Source: Psychrobacter sp. UBA3483 (GTDB lineage: Bacteria; Pseudomonadota; Gammaproteobacteria; Pseudomonadales; Moraxellaceae). From it: a stretch of DNA of 64,000 bases. The position numbers were made by a program, and so were the translations under genes. This document shows positions 26,063 to 36,441 of this stretch, one piece after another; within the stretch, counting starts at the first letter, position 1, and every line of letters begins with the position of its first letter. The stretch spans positions 1-64,000 of the forward strand of contig NZ_DFQS01000005.1 of NCBI RefSeq assembly GCF_002377905.1, in the 5' to 3' direction. The notes below the pieces were generated by a model. It ran no database searches. It was not told the origin of the DNA and worked only from the letters and a program-made list of their open reading frames with translations.

Positions 26063-26111
26063 TTATTCTGAAATATTTTATTGCTGAACTTTTTACTGTT
26101 TAGCTTTGTTA

Positions 26112-28103
26112 TTACTCAGCAGTGGCAGCGCTGGTTGTGGTTTCAGCATTTTGAGCTTCTTTTTGCTCGGCGAGCGCTTGCTCTTTATCACGTACGGCAT
26201 CGCGCATAGCTTTTTCAAAGGCCTTTTGGCGCCTGATAGCTCTTAGCTCATCGGCAGTTGGTGGCAAAATAGGGTCGGTTTTACGCTGTAGCATCCAATA
26301 ATCAAATAAGGCGCGACCAATAGGCGCTGCAACGGCACTACCGCCGCCGCCATTTTCGACCAGTACCGAAAGGGCGATTTCTGGTTCTTCTACAGGCGCG
26401 AAACCATTAAACCAAGCATGATCCCAGTGACGTTTATCGAGTGCCGCTTTATTATAGCTTTTACCTTGAGCGATCGATTTGACCTGTGCCGTTCCGGTTT
26501 TACCAGCGATGCGATAGCGCGGTGTATAAATGCCACGCGCTGTACCCGCCTTAACCGTTTGTTCCATCGCATCGTGCATACGCGTCCAATCTGACGGTTT
26601 GCCATTATAGTCAATTTTGCCATCAGGCTTGGTAATCAAGTTGACGGCCGCCGCACCGTCGCTGCTTTTTAATAAATGCGGCGTGATGTGATGGCCTTTA
26701 TTCGCGGTCATGGCGGTGGCATTGGCAATCTGTAATGGCGTGGCTAAAAAATACCCTTGACCGATACTGACTGAGATGGTTTCACCCGGTAACCAGCCTT
26801 TATCATAGGTGTCTCTTTTCCATTTTGGTGACGGCATAACGCCTGATTTTTCATTGGGTAAGTCAATACCAGTTTGTTCACCAAAACCGAAGCGCACCAT
26901 CCAGTCATGAAGGCGCTGAATACCCATTTCATACGCCAATTTATAATAATAGGTATCGACCGACATCATGATGGATTTCTTTAAATCTACCGTGCCGTGA
27001 CCACCGCGTTTCCAGTCGCGAAAACGATGCGAATCGCCGGGCAAACTGAAATAACCGGGGTCATAAATAGTCGTTTCCCAATCTCGTAGGCCATAATGAA
27101 TACCGCCTAAACCTTCAAAAGGTTTAATGGTTGAGCCGGGAGGATACGTCCCTTGCAGCGCGCGGTTATAGAGTGGCTGATCGACATCATCACGCAGAGC
27201 GCCGTAGTCCTTAAAAGAGATACCTGAGATAAAAGGATTGGGGTCGTAGCTTGGGTTACTAACAAAAGCCAAAACATCGCCGTTTTTTGGGTCGATAGCG
27301 ACGATAGCGCCGCGGCGACCATCAAGCTGCTGCTGCGCAATGGTTTGCAAGCCATAATCTAGACTAAGCGTGATGTCATTGCCCGCAATGGGCGCTTTGG
27401 TATCAAGTTGACGTAGGATATTGCCATGAGCATCGGTTTCTACCGACTGATAACCTGGCTGTCCGAGCAGGATGTCTTCATAAAAATCTTCAATACCAAT
27501 CTTACCGATAAGATCGGTACCCGCGTAGCGATCTTTATTAATTTGCTTGGATTCTTTATCGTTAATACGTCCGACATAGCCAATTACATGGGCAAATAGC
27601 TCGTCATAAGGGTACGAGCGTGTGAGTTTGCTTTGAATACTGATGCCACGAAAAAAAGGCTGACGCTCACTAAACTGCGCCAATTGTGCTTCGGTCAAAT
27701 CAATCTTGATGGTCACTGGGTCATTTTTGGTTTTGCTAACGCGGGCCAAAATATCGGTAATGTCTTTTTCGCTAAGATCAAAAATGGGCGCCAGCAGATT
27801 TAGCGTGCGCTCTGGGTCTTCGACTTCGTCAGGGCTTAGCATAGCGGTAAATACGGGCTGATTGTCAGCGAGAATCACGCCGTTACGATCGTAAATATAA
27901 CCGCGACTGGGCGGCGCAGAGATAAGCTTAATGCGATTGTTATCGGCTTGGGTAGTGTACTTATCATGGGCATACACTTGCAGATAACCGTAACGCGCGA
28001 TCAAACCCAACAAGCCCATAAACATGAACAGCCCAAGGATAATAATACGGCTGGTAAAAATACGATTGACCTGTTCGGTATCGGACGCGAGCGGTTTGTT
28101 CAT
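26112..28103 (-). CDS. mrdA: Penicillin-binding protein 2 (elongasome transpeptidase)
   Basis: A 663-residue class B PBP that cross-links peptidoglycan for rod shape. It has an N-terminal membrane helix (about 22-45), a dimerisation domain with SAPPSRGYIYDRNG, and a transpeptidase domain. The active-site Ser is in GSTIKPF (about 322), with the second motif SVDTYYY and KTGTAQV (about 534). The C-terminal 40 residues are Ala/Glu/Lys-rich. The usual rodA neighbour is not in this window. Confidence 0.96.
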   Translation of the reverse strand: MNKPLASDTEQVNRIFTSRIIILGLFMFMGLLGLIARYGYLQVYAHDKYTTQADNNRIKLISAPPSRGYIYDRNGVILADNQPVFTAMLSPDEVEDPERTLNLLAPIFDLSEKDITDILARVSKTKNDPVTIKIDLTEAQLAQFSERQPFFRGISIQSKLTRSYPYDELFAHVIGYVGRINDKESKQINKDRYAGTDLIGKIGIEDFYEDILLGQPGYQSVETDAHGNILRQLDTKAPIAGNDITLSLDYGLQTIAQQQLDGRRGAIVAIDPKNGDVLAFVSNPSYDPNPFISGISFKDYGALRDDVDQPLYNRALQGTYPPGSTIKPFEGLGGIHYGLRDWETTIYDPGYFSLPGDSHRFRDWKRGGHGTVDLKKSIMMSVDTYYYKLAYEMGIQRLHDWMVRFGFGEQTGIDLPNEKSGVMPSPKWKRDTYDKGWLPGETISVSIGQGYFLATPLQIANATAMTANKGHHITPHLLKSSDGAAAVNLITKPDGKIDYNGKPSDWTRMHDAMEQTVKAGTARGIYTPRYRIAGKTGTAQVKSIAQGKSYNKAALDKRHWDHAWFNGFAPVEEPEIALSVLVENGGGGSAVAAPIGRALFDYWMLQRKTDPILPPTADELRAIRRQKAFEKAMRDAVRDKEQALAEQKEAQNAETTTSAATAE

Positions 28104-28708
28104 ATAAAGTCAGTACCCAGACAGTCAGTGAATCGGTCGTTGATAAAATGGTAATTATTAAACAGGGATAAATTAAGCAAGGATAAATAAAGCAAAGAGA
28201 GAGACAGCTATTGGCTCGTTTATCTAAAGCGAGGTGAGCATAAAGGATAAACTAAAGTATTTCAATAACATAGCGCGGTGATTTATCAATAAAAGGTCAA
28301 ATATTTTACTTGCTGTCATCAGCTAACCAGTAGCGTTAGACAACCGTAGATTATAACAGAACAAAAGCTTGCGCGCAGTAAGCAGTCGTTTGTTTTATGA
28401 GGATTGTCATTGCCATGATCGACATTGTTTTTTAGCTATTTTTAGCATCAATTAATGATATTAAAGGTTTAGGATAGAGAGTAGGGCGCAAAACGTGTCA
28501 CCGCTAGTCACAACTTGCCAAGGCTTGATATGTGCTAATAAATAGCAAGTATGCTAAAATCAGGCGATTTATTTTAGCCATTGACATCATAGAGAGCATT
28601 AGTTAATGCAGTGGTTATTGAGGATAGAGCGTTTTTATTGAGCGTTCTTAATCGACTAAGGATATTTGCTTAACAACGACCATCATCACCTCAAGGATAA
28701 TTAGAGTC
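28104..28708. other. Divergent intergenic region between mrdA and the DUF445 gene (605 bp)
   Basis: No gene is supported. It should contain the mrdA promoter on the minus strand and a plus-strand promoter. TTGATA near 28524 with a TATGCT/TAAAAT element near 28551-28559 is one candidate. No strong hairpin or repeat was found. Confidence 0.5.
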
Positions 28709-30043
28709 ATGGATGCAAATTCATTGTGGCAGACGATAGCGGAACACCCCGAGTTTTTTGCTATGTTGACCATTCCACCAGTGACGGCATTGGTCACTTG
28801 GATACACGTGTGGATGGCACTCAAGATGCTATTTTATCCGATTAAATTTTGGGGTATTCGGATTCCAAACTTCCCATTTTTTGGTTTGCCGGGATTGGGT
28901 TGGCAAGGGATTGTGCCGCGCAAAGCGGGCAAGATATCGGGCGTCATCGTTGATCAGACGCTATCAAAGCTGGGTTCGCTCGATGAGTTCTTTCAAGCGA
29001 TGGAGCCTGCGCAAATGGCGGTATTTATCACCGACACGGTCGATGAAAACCTCGAAACCTTGATCGACGAAATTATGCTCGACCATTCGCCAGCATTGTG
29101 GGGTAATCTGCCTTATGCATTAAAGCGACGCGTCTATGCCCAAGCGCATCAAGAGTTGCCGAGTATCATGCAATCCTTGGTGACGGATTTGACCTATCAC
29201 GTCGAAGATTTGGTCGATATGCGCAAGATGATTGTCAATAAAATGGAAAGTGACCGTCGTTTGATGGTCAATATGTTTTTAAAAGTTGGGCAAAAAGAAA
29301 TTGATTTTATCTGGCATATCAGTGCTTTGATTGGCCTCGTATTCGGTATTATCCAAATGTTCATATTTTTGGTGGTGCCGCAACATTGGACCGTACCGTT
29401 TTTTGCTGCTATTTGGGGGTTTTTGACTAACTGGATTGCCATTTGGATGGTGTTTAACCCCGTTGAGCCGCATTTTGTTCCCTATGTGAAGTTTTTTGCG
29501 CTACAAAGCCGTTTCCCATTTATTAAGCCGCAACTGCCGCATATTGCCCAGTACCGTTTCCAAGGCGGCTTTATGAAGCGCCAAGAAGAAGTTTCTGAAG
29601 TTTTTGCTGAGATTGTGGTCAAAGATTTGGTCACATTAGAAAACATCATGAATGAGATGATGTACGGTGACCGCGCTGCCCAAACGCGTGAGCTGATGAA
29701 ATCGCACTTATATAAAGTGTTAGAATCGCCAGTGATTAGTACCACATTGCGCGTTGGGCTGGGTCGCCGCGAGTTTGGGCAATTGAAGAATACCATTATC
29801 GACAAATCCATCGTCGCGACCATGGTGCCACTGCGTGACCCTGAGCTTAATAAAAGCCGTGCCAGTAAAATATTTGGGTTATTTCGCGATCGTATCCGCG
29901 CGCTATCCCCTGATGAGTTTCAAAACCTATTGCGCCCCGCTTTTCGTGAAGATGAGATGACGCTTATTATACTCGGTGGTTTGACAGGTTTCTTGGCAGG
30001 TTGGTTGCATCTGGTCCTAGTGTTTTTCCCTGCCACGCAGTGA
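28709..30043 (+). CDS. DUF445 family membrane protein
   Basis: A 444-residue protein of the DUF445 family (YheB/YjiN type). It has an N-terminal membrane segment (about 18-42), the family motif GLGWQGIVPRKAGKISG (about 65-80), two central membrane helices (about 200-255) around FLTNWIAIWMVFNP, and a C-terminal helix (about 422-442). Function is unknown for the family; it may be an envelope-associated scaffold. It stands alone between mrdA and ccmF. Confidence 0.85.
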   Translation: MDANSLWQTIAEHPEFFAMLTIPPVTALVTWIHVWMALKMLFYPIKFWGIRIPNFPFFGLPGLGWQGIVPRKAGKISGVIVDQTLSKLGSLDEFFQAMEPAQMAVFITDTVDENLETLIDEIMLDHSPALWGNLPYALKRRVYAQAHQELPSIMQSLVTDLTYHVEDLVDMRKMIVNKMESDRRLMVNMFLKVGQKEIDFIWHISALIGLVFGIIQMFIFLVVPQHWTVPFFAAIWGFLTNWIAIWMVFNPVEPHFVPYVKFFALQSRFPFIKPQLPHIAQYRFQGGFMKRQEEVSEVFAEIVVKDLVTLENIMNEMMYGDRAAQTRELMKSHLYKVLESPVISTTLRVGLGRREFGQLKNTIIDKSIVATMVPLRDPELNKSRASKIFGLFRDRIRALSPDEFQNLLRPAFREDEMTLIILGGLTGFLAGWLHLVLVFFPATQ

Positions 30044-30295
30044 TAAAAGGTTTTTATGTTCTTTACACATATCGCCTACAGAGTGGATACAGAAACGTGA
30101 CAAGTTGACGCTAATGTACCATGCTGTAAGTCTCCTAAGCTGCAATGGCTAATAGGTATACAGATGCAAATAACAGCATGACAATGGCAGCTAGAAGTAA
30201 CGACAGTAGTGACTACTGACTATTATCAACTATCTTAAAAACACTGCTTTCTAAAATAAACAATGACCGTATTAAGGTAAACAAGGTTAGACCGT

Positions 30296-32305
30296 ATGTT
30301 AATCACAGAATTGGGTTATTTTGCCTTGCTGGCCGCCTTTGTATTGGCGATTTTGCAGGTGGTATTACCGACCATTGGTGTCATGAACGACCACGTTGCT
30401 TGGCAGCGCCTGGCACCGAGTTTAGCGTGGGCGCAGTTTGCGGCCATGATTATCTCGTTTGGCTCATTGATGGCAGGCTTTTATTTTAATGATTTTAGCT
30501 TGGTTTATGTCACCCAGCATTCTAATACCTTATTACCTTGGTATTATAAACTGTCGGCGACGTGGGGCGGACATGAAGGCTCACTGTTGCTATGGATGAC
30601 TATTATGGCCACTTGGTGTGCCTTGGTCTCTTACTTTAGTCGTGGCTTGCCGTTAACCATGCGCGCCCGCGTACTGGTGATATTGGCTGGTGTGCAGGTG
30701 ATGATGCTGGCGATGTTAATCTTTACTTCATCACCGTTTGATCGCACTTTACCAAACTTACCCGTTGATGGCGCAGACTTAAATCCTCTGCTACAAGATT
30801 TTGGTTTGGTTATCCATCCACCGATGCTTTATATGGGCTATGTGGGTATGGCCGTGCCATTTGCGTTTTGTATGGCAGCACTTTGGGAAGGACGTTTGGA
30901 TGCTGTTTGGACCCGCTGGTCGCGTCCATGGGCACTGGCTGCGTGGGGATTTTTGACCATTGGTATCGCCCTTGGTTCTTGGTGGGCTTATTATGAGCTT
31001 GGCTGGGGCGGTTGGTGGTTCTGGGATCCGGTAGAGAACGCCTCACTGATGCCTTGGCTGGCAGGCCTAGCTTTGCTGCATTCGTTGGCCGTAACCGAAA
31101 AGCGCGGGGTTTTTAAAGCTTGGACCATCATGCTGGCCATCTTTGCTTTTGCCTTGAGTCTTTTAGGCACGTTCCTGGTGCGTTCAGGTGTCATTACTTC
31201 GGTGCATTCGTTCGCTGCCGACCCAACGCGTGGTCTGGTTATTTTAGTCATTCTGGGTATTATCGTCGGTGGCGGGCTCTTAATGTTTGCTGTACGCGGT
31301 TGGCGTTTGACGGTTGAAAGTCAGTATCAGCTGATATCGCGCGAATCATTTTTAGTCATTAATAACGTGATTATCTTAATCTCAACCTTAGTTGTCTTGC
31401 TTGGTACGCTGTATCCTATTATTGCCGACTCCTTTAATTTAGGTCAGGTTTCTGTTGGGCCTCCGTACTTTAATGCGCTATTTGTACCCTTGGCATGGCT
31501 ACTGTTAGTAGCGATGGGTATGGGCTCTAATATTCGCTGGAAAAAAGACAGCCGTCCATTATTGGGCGTCGGTATGGTCATCGCGGTCAGCAGTATGGTA
31601 TTGGCAGCGATCATTGCCTATTTTGTCAGCCCATCTGCCATGCTAAATATTGGCGTGACGCTGGCGGTTAGCTTTTGGGTCTTACTGTGGATGGCTGTCG
31701 ATTTTAAAGACAAAACCAAAAATGCACCAAGTTTCTTTAAAGGCCTAGGTCAGCTACGGCTAAGCTACTGGGGACAGCAAACTGCTCATATTGGTGTAAT
31801 CGTGGCTGTCATCGGAGTGGCGTTTACCAGCACCTTGAGTGTCGAGCGCGATGTGGCATTAGGCGAAAATGAAAGCGTGCACGTACAAGGCTACGACTTT
31901 GAAGTCAAAGATTTCCATGAAGTCAGAGGCAGTAACTTTGATGGTATGCAAGCACAGGTCGAGGTGACCAAAGACGGTCGCGAGGTGGCAACTTTATACC
32001 CTGAAAAACGCACTTATATCATTAGTATGATGCCAATGACCGAGGCGGCAATTGATGCTAGCCTCATGCGTGATGTCTATGTGGCGCTGGGCGAGCCTAT
32101 CGCTGAAGACAGTAATAAGTGGGCGGTACGCATCTATGTTAAGCCGCTGATTCGCTGGATATGGCTTGGTGCGATTATCATGGCCTTAGGCGGTCTGCTA
32201 AGTATGCTAGATAGCCGTTATCGTCTTAAAAAGACTAAAACATCGCCGCCAATGGCCGCTAATAAAGTAGGGTTTATTACCGAAGCTACAGTAGGGGAGA
32301 AGTAA
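30296..32305 (+). CDS. ccmF: Cytochrome c-type biogenesis protein CcmF (heme lyase)
   Basis: A 669-residue multi-helix membrane protein that ligates heme to apocytochrome c with CcmH. The WWD heme-handling signature (GWGGWWFWDPVENASLMPWL) lies near residue 240, and conserved periplasmic His-containing loops appear at HPPMLYMGYVG and SVHSFAAD. About 15 membrane helices. It begins a ccmF-ccmG-ccmH-ccmI operon with 1-bp spacing to the next gene. The ccmABCDE genes are not in this window. Confidence 0.96.
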   Translation: MLITELGYFALLAAFVLAILQVVLPTIGVMNDHVAWQRLAPSLAWAQFAAMIISFGSLMAGFYFNDFSLVYVTQHSNTLLPWYYKLSATWGGHEGSLLLWMTIMATWCALVSYFSRGLPLTMRARVLVILAGVQVMMLAMLIFTSSPFDRTLPNLPVDGADLNPLLQDFGLVIHPPMLYMGYVGMAVPFAFCMAALWEGRLDAVWTRWSRPWALAAWGFLTIGIALGSWWAYYELGWGGWWFWDPVENASLMPWLAGLALLHSLAVTEKRGVFKAWTIMLAIFAFALSLLGTFLVRSGVITSVHSFAADPTRGLVILVILGIIVGGGLLMFAVRGWRLTVESQYQLISRESFLVINNVIILISTLVVLLGTLYPIIADSFNLGQVSVGPPYFNALFVPLAWLLLVAMGMGSNIRWKKDSRPLLGVGMVIAVSSMVLAAIIAYFVSPSAMLNIGVTLAVSFWVLLWMAVDFKDKTKNAPSFFKGLGQLRLSYWGQQTAHIGVIVAVIGVAFTSTLSVERDVALGENESVHVQGYDFEVKDFHEVRGSNFDGMQAQVEVTKDGREVATLYPEKRTYIISMMPMTEAAIDASLMRDVYVALGEPIAEDSNKWAVRIYVKPLIRWIWLGAIIMALGGLLSMLDSRYRLKKTKTSPPMAANKVGFITEATVGEK

Positions 32306-32306
32306 C

Positions 32307-32975
32307 ATGAGTCCAGAAAATAATTCTTCCCCAAAAGCGCCTCACAATAAAGATGATGCAAACCACAAAATGACCAAGACCATGAAAAAAAGTCAAATAA
32401 AGATATGGTTTTTGATTCCACTGATTGTGTTTGTCGGTTTTATTATCATGCTGTACCTGCGCTTGGGTCAGCCGACGGATATCGTCACCAACACTGCGCT
32501 TGAGCGTCCGGTACCGACCTTTGAGTTGCCACTACTGTCTGATACAAGCCGTATAATGACCAATGACAATTTGCCTAGGCAGCCGTTTTTGATGAATGTT
32601 TGGGGCTCTTGGTGTCCAACTTGTATCGTTGAGCATCCTTTTTTAATGCAACTAGAGGAACGCGGTGTCAATTTGGTTGGCGTTAATTACAAAGATGACA
32701 TCGGTGATGCGCTAGGATATCTAAATCGTGGCGGCGATCCATTCTCCATGTCTATTCAGGACTTATCTGGGCAGTTTGCTTTAGATTTAGGCTTAACTGG
32801 TGCCCCTGAAACCTTTGTGGTTGATGGGCAAGGTATCATTCGTCAGCATATTATTGGTGAGATTAGCGAGAGTAACTGGCAAAGCCGCATTATGCCATGT
32901 TTGATGGTGCTCAATGAAGCGGATAAGAAAAATATCAGTCCCGATCCTAGTCAGGTTCAGGAGGTGTGTAAATGA
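32307..32975 (+). CDS. ccmG: Thiol:disulfide interchange protein CcmG/DsbE
   Basis: A 222-residue membrane-anchored periplasmic thioredoxin that reduces apocytochrome c for heme attachment. A cytosolic hydrophilic start precedes one membrane helix (about 32-52). The redox motif WCPTC has C103 and C106, and LTGAPETFVVD carries the cis-proline. GGGGAG precedes its ATG. The stop overlaps the ccmH start (ATGA). Confidence 0.94.
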   Translation: MSPENNSSPKAPHNKDDANHKMTKTMKKSQIKIWFLIPLIVFVGFIIMLYLRLGQPTDIVTNTALERPVPTFELPLLSDTSRIMTNDNLPRQPFLMNVWGSWCPTCIVEHPFLMQLEERGVNLVGVNYKDDIGDALGYLNRGGDPFSMSIQDLSGQFALDLGLTGAPETFVVDGQGIIRQHIIGEISESNWQSRIMPCLMVLNEADKKNISPDPSQVQEVCK

Positions 32976-33616
32976 ACGCCATGCCTTTAACAGTGATGTC
33001 ATTAAAAAGCACGTCATTAAAAAACCTACAACCAAAAGCCATGCAAGCAACGAACCGCACCATAAAGTTAGCCGGCTTAATGCTTGCTTGCTTACTGAGT
33101 TTTATCCTAAGTTTCAGTGCGCATGCCGCAATTGATGTTTATGACTTTGATTCGCCGCAACAAGAAGCGCAGTATCGCGGGCTTATCGAGGAGCTGCGTT
33201 GCCCAAAGTGCCAGAACCAAAATTTGGCTGGCTCTGATGCGCCCATCGCGCAAGATTTAAAGCAAAAAACGTACGACATGATTAAAGAGGGTCGTAGTGA
33301 TGCGGAAATACGCGCATATATGCAAGAGCGTTATGGAGACTTTATTACTTATAAGCCGCCTGTGCGCCCATCGACCTGGATACTGTGGTTTTTTCCGCCA
33401 TTATTATTGATTGTACTAATCATTGGCTGGTTTTGGCAAAGTAAACGTAGCCAGCGTGTGGCGCGCGGCGAAAGTGCGGTTAATGTAGACAGCGCCGCCG
33501 CCTTATCGTCGGCAGAAAAAGCAGAGCTTGATCGTTTATTGTCGCGTAGCAGTAACGACAACAATAGCAATGCTAAGAGCGAACACGCCACCACCAGTAC
33601 AGAGGACAAAAAATGA
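32972..33616 (+). CDS. ccmH: Cytochrome c-type biogenesis protein CcmH
   Basis: A 214-residue periplasmic-facing oxidoreductase of heme ligation. An uncleaved or cleavable signal sequence (about 30-55, ending AHAA) is followed by the motif LRCPKCQNQ (C77, C80) and one membrane helix (about 130-150). The C-terminus is Ser/Asn-rich. It has a strong ribosome site (AGGAGG) and ATGA overlaps with both neighbours. Confidence 0.95.
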   Translation: MNAMPLTVMSLKSTSLKNLQPKAMQATNRTIKLAGLMLACLLSFILSFSAHAAIDVYDFDSPQQEAQYRGLIEELRCPKCQNQNLAGSDAPIAQDLKQKTYDMIKEGRSDAEIRAYMQERYGDFITYKPPVRPSTWILWFFPPLLLIVLIIGWFWQSKRSQRVARGESAVNVDSAAALSSAEKAELDRLLSRSSNDNNSNAKSEHATTSTEDKK

Positions 33617-34893
33617 CCCTATTCTCTACTTTTGGCTTATTTATTGCCCTAAGCTTATTTATTGCGCTGCTACTGGCGATTATCGCTATCATGCCATGGC
33701 TACGAGCGTCACGCTTGCGCGACAAGCCCGTTGACAATCAACTACTAGACATCAATGTTGCCGTATTCCGTGAGCGCCTAGCAGAGCTGCAAACCGATAA
33801 AGACAGCGGCACCATCGATGACGTACATTATCGCAATCAAAAGTTGGAGCTTGAGCGCCAATTACTGGACGCGCAGCGCACAGTCACACCCATGGTAGCG
33901 CCAAGTTTCAAAAGTCGTTTGATTATTATGATATGGGTGCCTGTATTGGCAGGATTGGCCTATTTCTTAATCAGTGACCGTACGTCAGTATTCGATTTGT
34001 GGGCAGCGGAAGATAAAGTCGGACAAGTGGCAGATGACTTATTGACTGGTAAAATCGATCAGCCACCTGCTTGGGCGATTGAAGATGGTACGCAGCTAAT
34101 CAGTGCGATGCAGACCAATGTCTACCGTCATGCTGATGACCCTGATCGCTGGATGCGTTTATCTGAGCTGTTTTTATCATTAGAAGCCACCGATTCAGCA
34201 CTTGAAGCTCTATCACGCGCTTATCGTTTGTCGCCAGGCAATGAAGAGATCGCCACCACTTATGCGCAAATCAGCTTTTTTGCCAATAAAGGTCAGCTCG
34301 ATGCCAATAGCCGCCGCGTCTTACAAGACGTACTAGCAAAAAATCCACAGCATGAAGGCGCTCAGATGTTGATGGCAATGGGCGAGGCGCGTAGTAATAA
34401 CTTTGAGCAAGCACAAGGCTGGATTAAGCGTTTGCGTGCCAGTATTGCTGCCAAACCGGGCGACCATAGCCAAGCGCTGACAAGCCTTGATGAATTGAGT
34501 GCCAATGTTAGCGCGCAGCAGCAGCAGGCATCTGAGGGTGTTGAGGTCACCGTTTCTATTAATGCGAGTTTGCTACCATTAGTTAAAGCAGATGATGTGC
34601 TGTTTGTCGCTATCCGTGATGTCAAAGGTGGGCCACCGTTTGCTGCCAAGCGTTTACCGATTAGCGTCATTAAACAGGGAGAGGCAACTATTAGCCTAAG
34701 TGATTTAGACGCCATGATGCCTGAACGTACGCTTGCCGCTGCTCGCGGTGATAAAGTCCAGCTTGCTGTGATTGCACGTATCAGCCATAGTGGCACTGCC
34801 GATGCTGAATCCGGTGACTTAACCGGTAATCCTGTGGTGATTAGCGCCGACCAAAATCAGGTCAGTGTTGCGATTAATCAACAAGTTCCTTGA
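33613..34893 (+). CDS. ccmI: Cytochrome c-type biogenesis protein CcmI (TPR apocytochrome chaperone)
   Basis: A 426-residue protein with two N-terminal membrane helices (about 5-25 and 100-120) and a CcmI N-terminal domain (DINVAVFRERLAELQTDKDSG). TPR-like repeats follow (about 150-275) and then a beta-rich C-terminal domain (about 310-420). It captures apocytochrome c C-termini for the CcmFH lyase. It is the last gene of the operon. Confidence 0.9.
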   Translation: MTLFSTFGLFIALSLFIALLLAIIAIMPWLRASRLRDKPVDNQLLDINVAVFRERLAELQTDKDSGTIDDVHYRNQKLELERQLLDAQRTVTPMVAPSFKSRLIIMIWVPVLAGLAYFLISDRTSVFDLWAAEDKVGQVADDLLTGKIDQPPAWAIEDGTQLISAMQTNVYRHADDPDRWMRLSELFLSLEATDSALEALSRAYRLSPGNEEIATTYAQISFFANKGQLDANSRRVLQDVLAKNPQHEGAQMLMAMGEARSNNFEQAQGWIKRLRASIAAKPGDHSQALTSLDELSANVSAQQQQASEGVEVTVSINASLLPLVKADDVLFVAIRDVKGGPPFAAKRLPISVIKQGEATISLSDLDAMMPERTLAAARGDKVQLAVIARISHSGTADAESGDLTGNPVVISADQNQVSVAINQQVP

Positions 34894-35121
34894 TAAAAGT
34901 AGTTTAAAAATTAAACGCTCAATACATGCGTGCCGTCATACTTTTGGCGGCGCACAACCCATACAATCTTATCTCATGAACAGATAAGTCATCGTAACTT
35001 GCCGCATCCAGACTAAAAATACTTGAGCTTTTGAAAGCCACAAGGTAAGGTAAGCTCTGCAACCCACCAATCCCTAAGTTTTATTAGTCCCAAAATCCTA
35101 TCTATTAAGGAGAGTCGTATA

Positions 35122-35778
35122 ATGATGCGTATTATTTTGCTAGGTCCACCAGGCGCCGGTAAAGGTACCCAAGCCCAGTTCATCTCTAAAGAGTATGATA
35201 TCCCGCAAATCTCAACAGGTGATATGCTGCGTGCCGCCATCAAAGAAGGTACTGAACTTGGCAAACAAGCAAAAGATGTAATGAACGCTGGTGGTTTGGT
35301 TTCTGATGATCTTATCATTAACCTCGTGCAAGAACGCATCGCCAAGCCTGATTGTGTCAACGGCTGTATTTTAGATGGTTTCCCGCGTACCATTCCACAA
35401 GCCCAAGCGCTTGCTGATGCCAACGTGGCAATCGACCATGTGATTGAAATTAGCGTGCCTGATGATGAAATCGTTAAGCGCCTATCAGGTCGTCGTCAGC
35501 ATGCTGGTTCTGGTCGTGTTTATCATATCGACCACAATCCACCTAAGGTCGATGGTATCGATGATGTGACGGGTGAGCCATTGATTCAACGTGAAGATGA
35601 TAAAGAAGCGACCATTCGCGATCGTTTAGCGACCTATCATCAGCAGACTTCTGCTTTGGTTGGTTACTATCAAGAAAAAGCAGCTGAAGGCGGCGATGCT
35701 CCTAAATATGACAAATTCGATGGCACCCAAGGCATTGATGATGTTAAACAGCAAATCTTATCGGCACTAAAAGGCTAA
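35122..35778 (+). CDS. adk: Adenylate kinase
   Basis: A 218-residue enzyme converting ATP + AMP to two ADP. The P-loop GPPGAGKGT lies at residues 8-17, the AMP site at ISTGDMLRAA and DGFPRT, and a long LID domain starts at GRRQHAGSGRVYH. No zinc cysteines are seen in the LID, as in most Gram-negative forms. AAGGAG lies 7 bp before the first of two tandem ATG codons. A very strong terminator follows. Confidence 0.98.
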   Translation: MMRIILLGPPGAGKGTQAQFISKEYDIPQISTGDMLRAAIKEGTELGKQAKDVMNAGGLVSDDLIINLVQERIAKPDCVNGCILDGFPRTIPQAQALADANVAIDHVIEISVPDDEIVKRLSGRRQHAGSGRVYHIDHNPPKVDGIDDVTGEPLIQREDDKEATIRDRLATYHQQTSALVGYYQEKAAEGGDAPKYDKFDGTQGIDDVKQQILSALKG

Positions 35779-35826
35779 TACTTTTTTAGAGGTGCTGATA
35801 GGACTTGTTTATTAACAGTCATGTTC

Positions 35827-35866
35827 AAAACCCTGCTGCTTGTAATCACAAGCAGCAGGGTTTTTT
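35827..35866 (+). terminator. Terminator of adk
   Basis: ACCCTGCTGCTTGT pairs perfectly with ACAAGCAGCAGGGT around the loop AATC, then a run of six T. Confidence 0.95.
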
Positions 35867-35901
35867 AGTGCGTAAAAGCAAATACCAAAAAACGTCCATA
35901 A

Positions 35902-35937
35902 AAAAGCCGCTTACTTAAATTTAGTAAACGGCTTTTA
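35902..35937 (-). terminator. Probable terminator of secB
   Basis: AAAAGCCG pairs with CGGCTTTT with an inner TTACT/AGTAA stem. On the minus strand it ends in a T-run, about 45 bp after secB. Confidence 0.8.
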
Positions 35938-35982
35938 GCTACTATTGGTTAAATGTAGATTAGCTAATGCTTCAGCTAAAAG

Positions 35983-36441
35983 TTACGCGTTACCTTGCGC
36001 ATCAACTTGTGCTTGCTGCTGGCTTTGCGCGTATGCTTGGTCAAAGTTGACTGGTGCAAGCAATAGCTGCGGGAAGCTACCACGCGTAACGATGTCGCTG
36101 ATCACTTCACGCGCATACGGGAACAACACATTCGGGCAATAAGCACCCAAGATTTGACCGATTTGATCTTCTGGGATGTCTTTTAATAAGAAAATACCTG
36201 CTTGATGCACTTCGGCGATAAATGCCGCTTCTTCAGCGTTTTTGGCGTTGACACTGACCGTCAATACCACTTGATAATGATCGTCATCAAGCTTTTCAGC
36301 GTTGCTCGATAGATTGATATCAAGCTCAGGGTTCCATTCTTTAGTAAATACAGCGGCGCCTGGAACTTCAAGTGACATGTCTTTTACATAAATGCGTTCT
36401 AGTGCCAATTGTGGTTGTGCTTGTTCTTCAGCCATGGTCAT
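35983..36441 (-). CDS. secB: Protein-export chaperone SecB
   Basis: A 152-residue tetrameric cytosolic chaperone that delivers preproteins to SecA. It shows IYVKDMSLEVPGAA near the start and the conserved AYCPNVLFPYAREVISD stretch (about 105-122) and GSFPQLLLAPVNFD. ATG at 36435 is an alternative start. It follows grxC on the minus strand, as in E. coli (yibN-grxC-secB). Confidence 0.97.
   Translation of the reverse strand: MTMAEEQAQPQLALERIYVKDMSLEVPGAAVFTKEWNPELDINLSSNAEKLDDDHYQVVLTVSVNAKNAEEAAFIAEVHQAGIFLLKDIPEDQIGQILGAYCPNVLFPYAREVISDIVTRGSFPQLLLAPVNFDQAYAQSQQQAQVDAQGNA

Noticed and set aside
34969..34992. Hairpin CTTATCT/AGATAAG after ccmI as terminator
   Set aside because: Only a 7-bp stem without a T-run; not enough to call.
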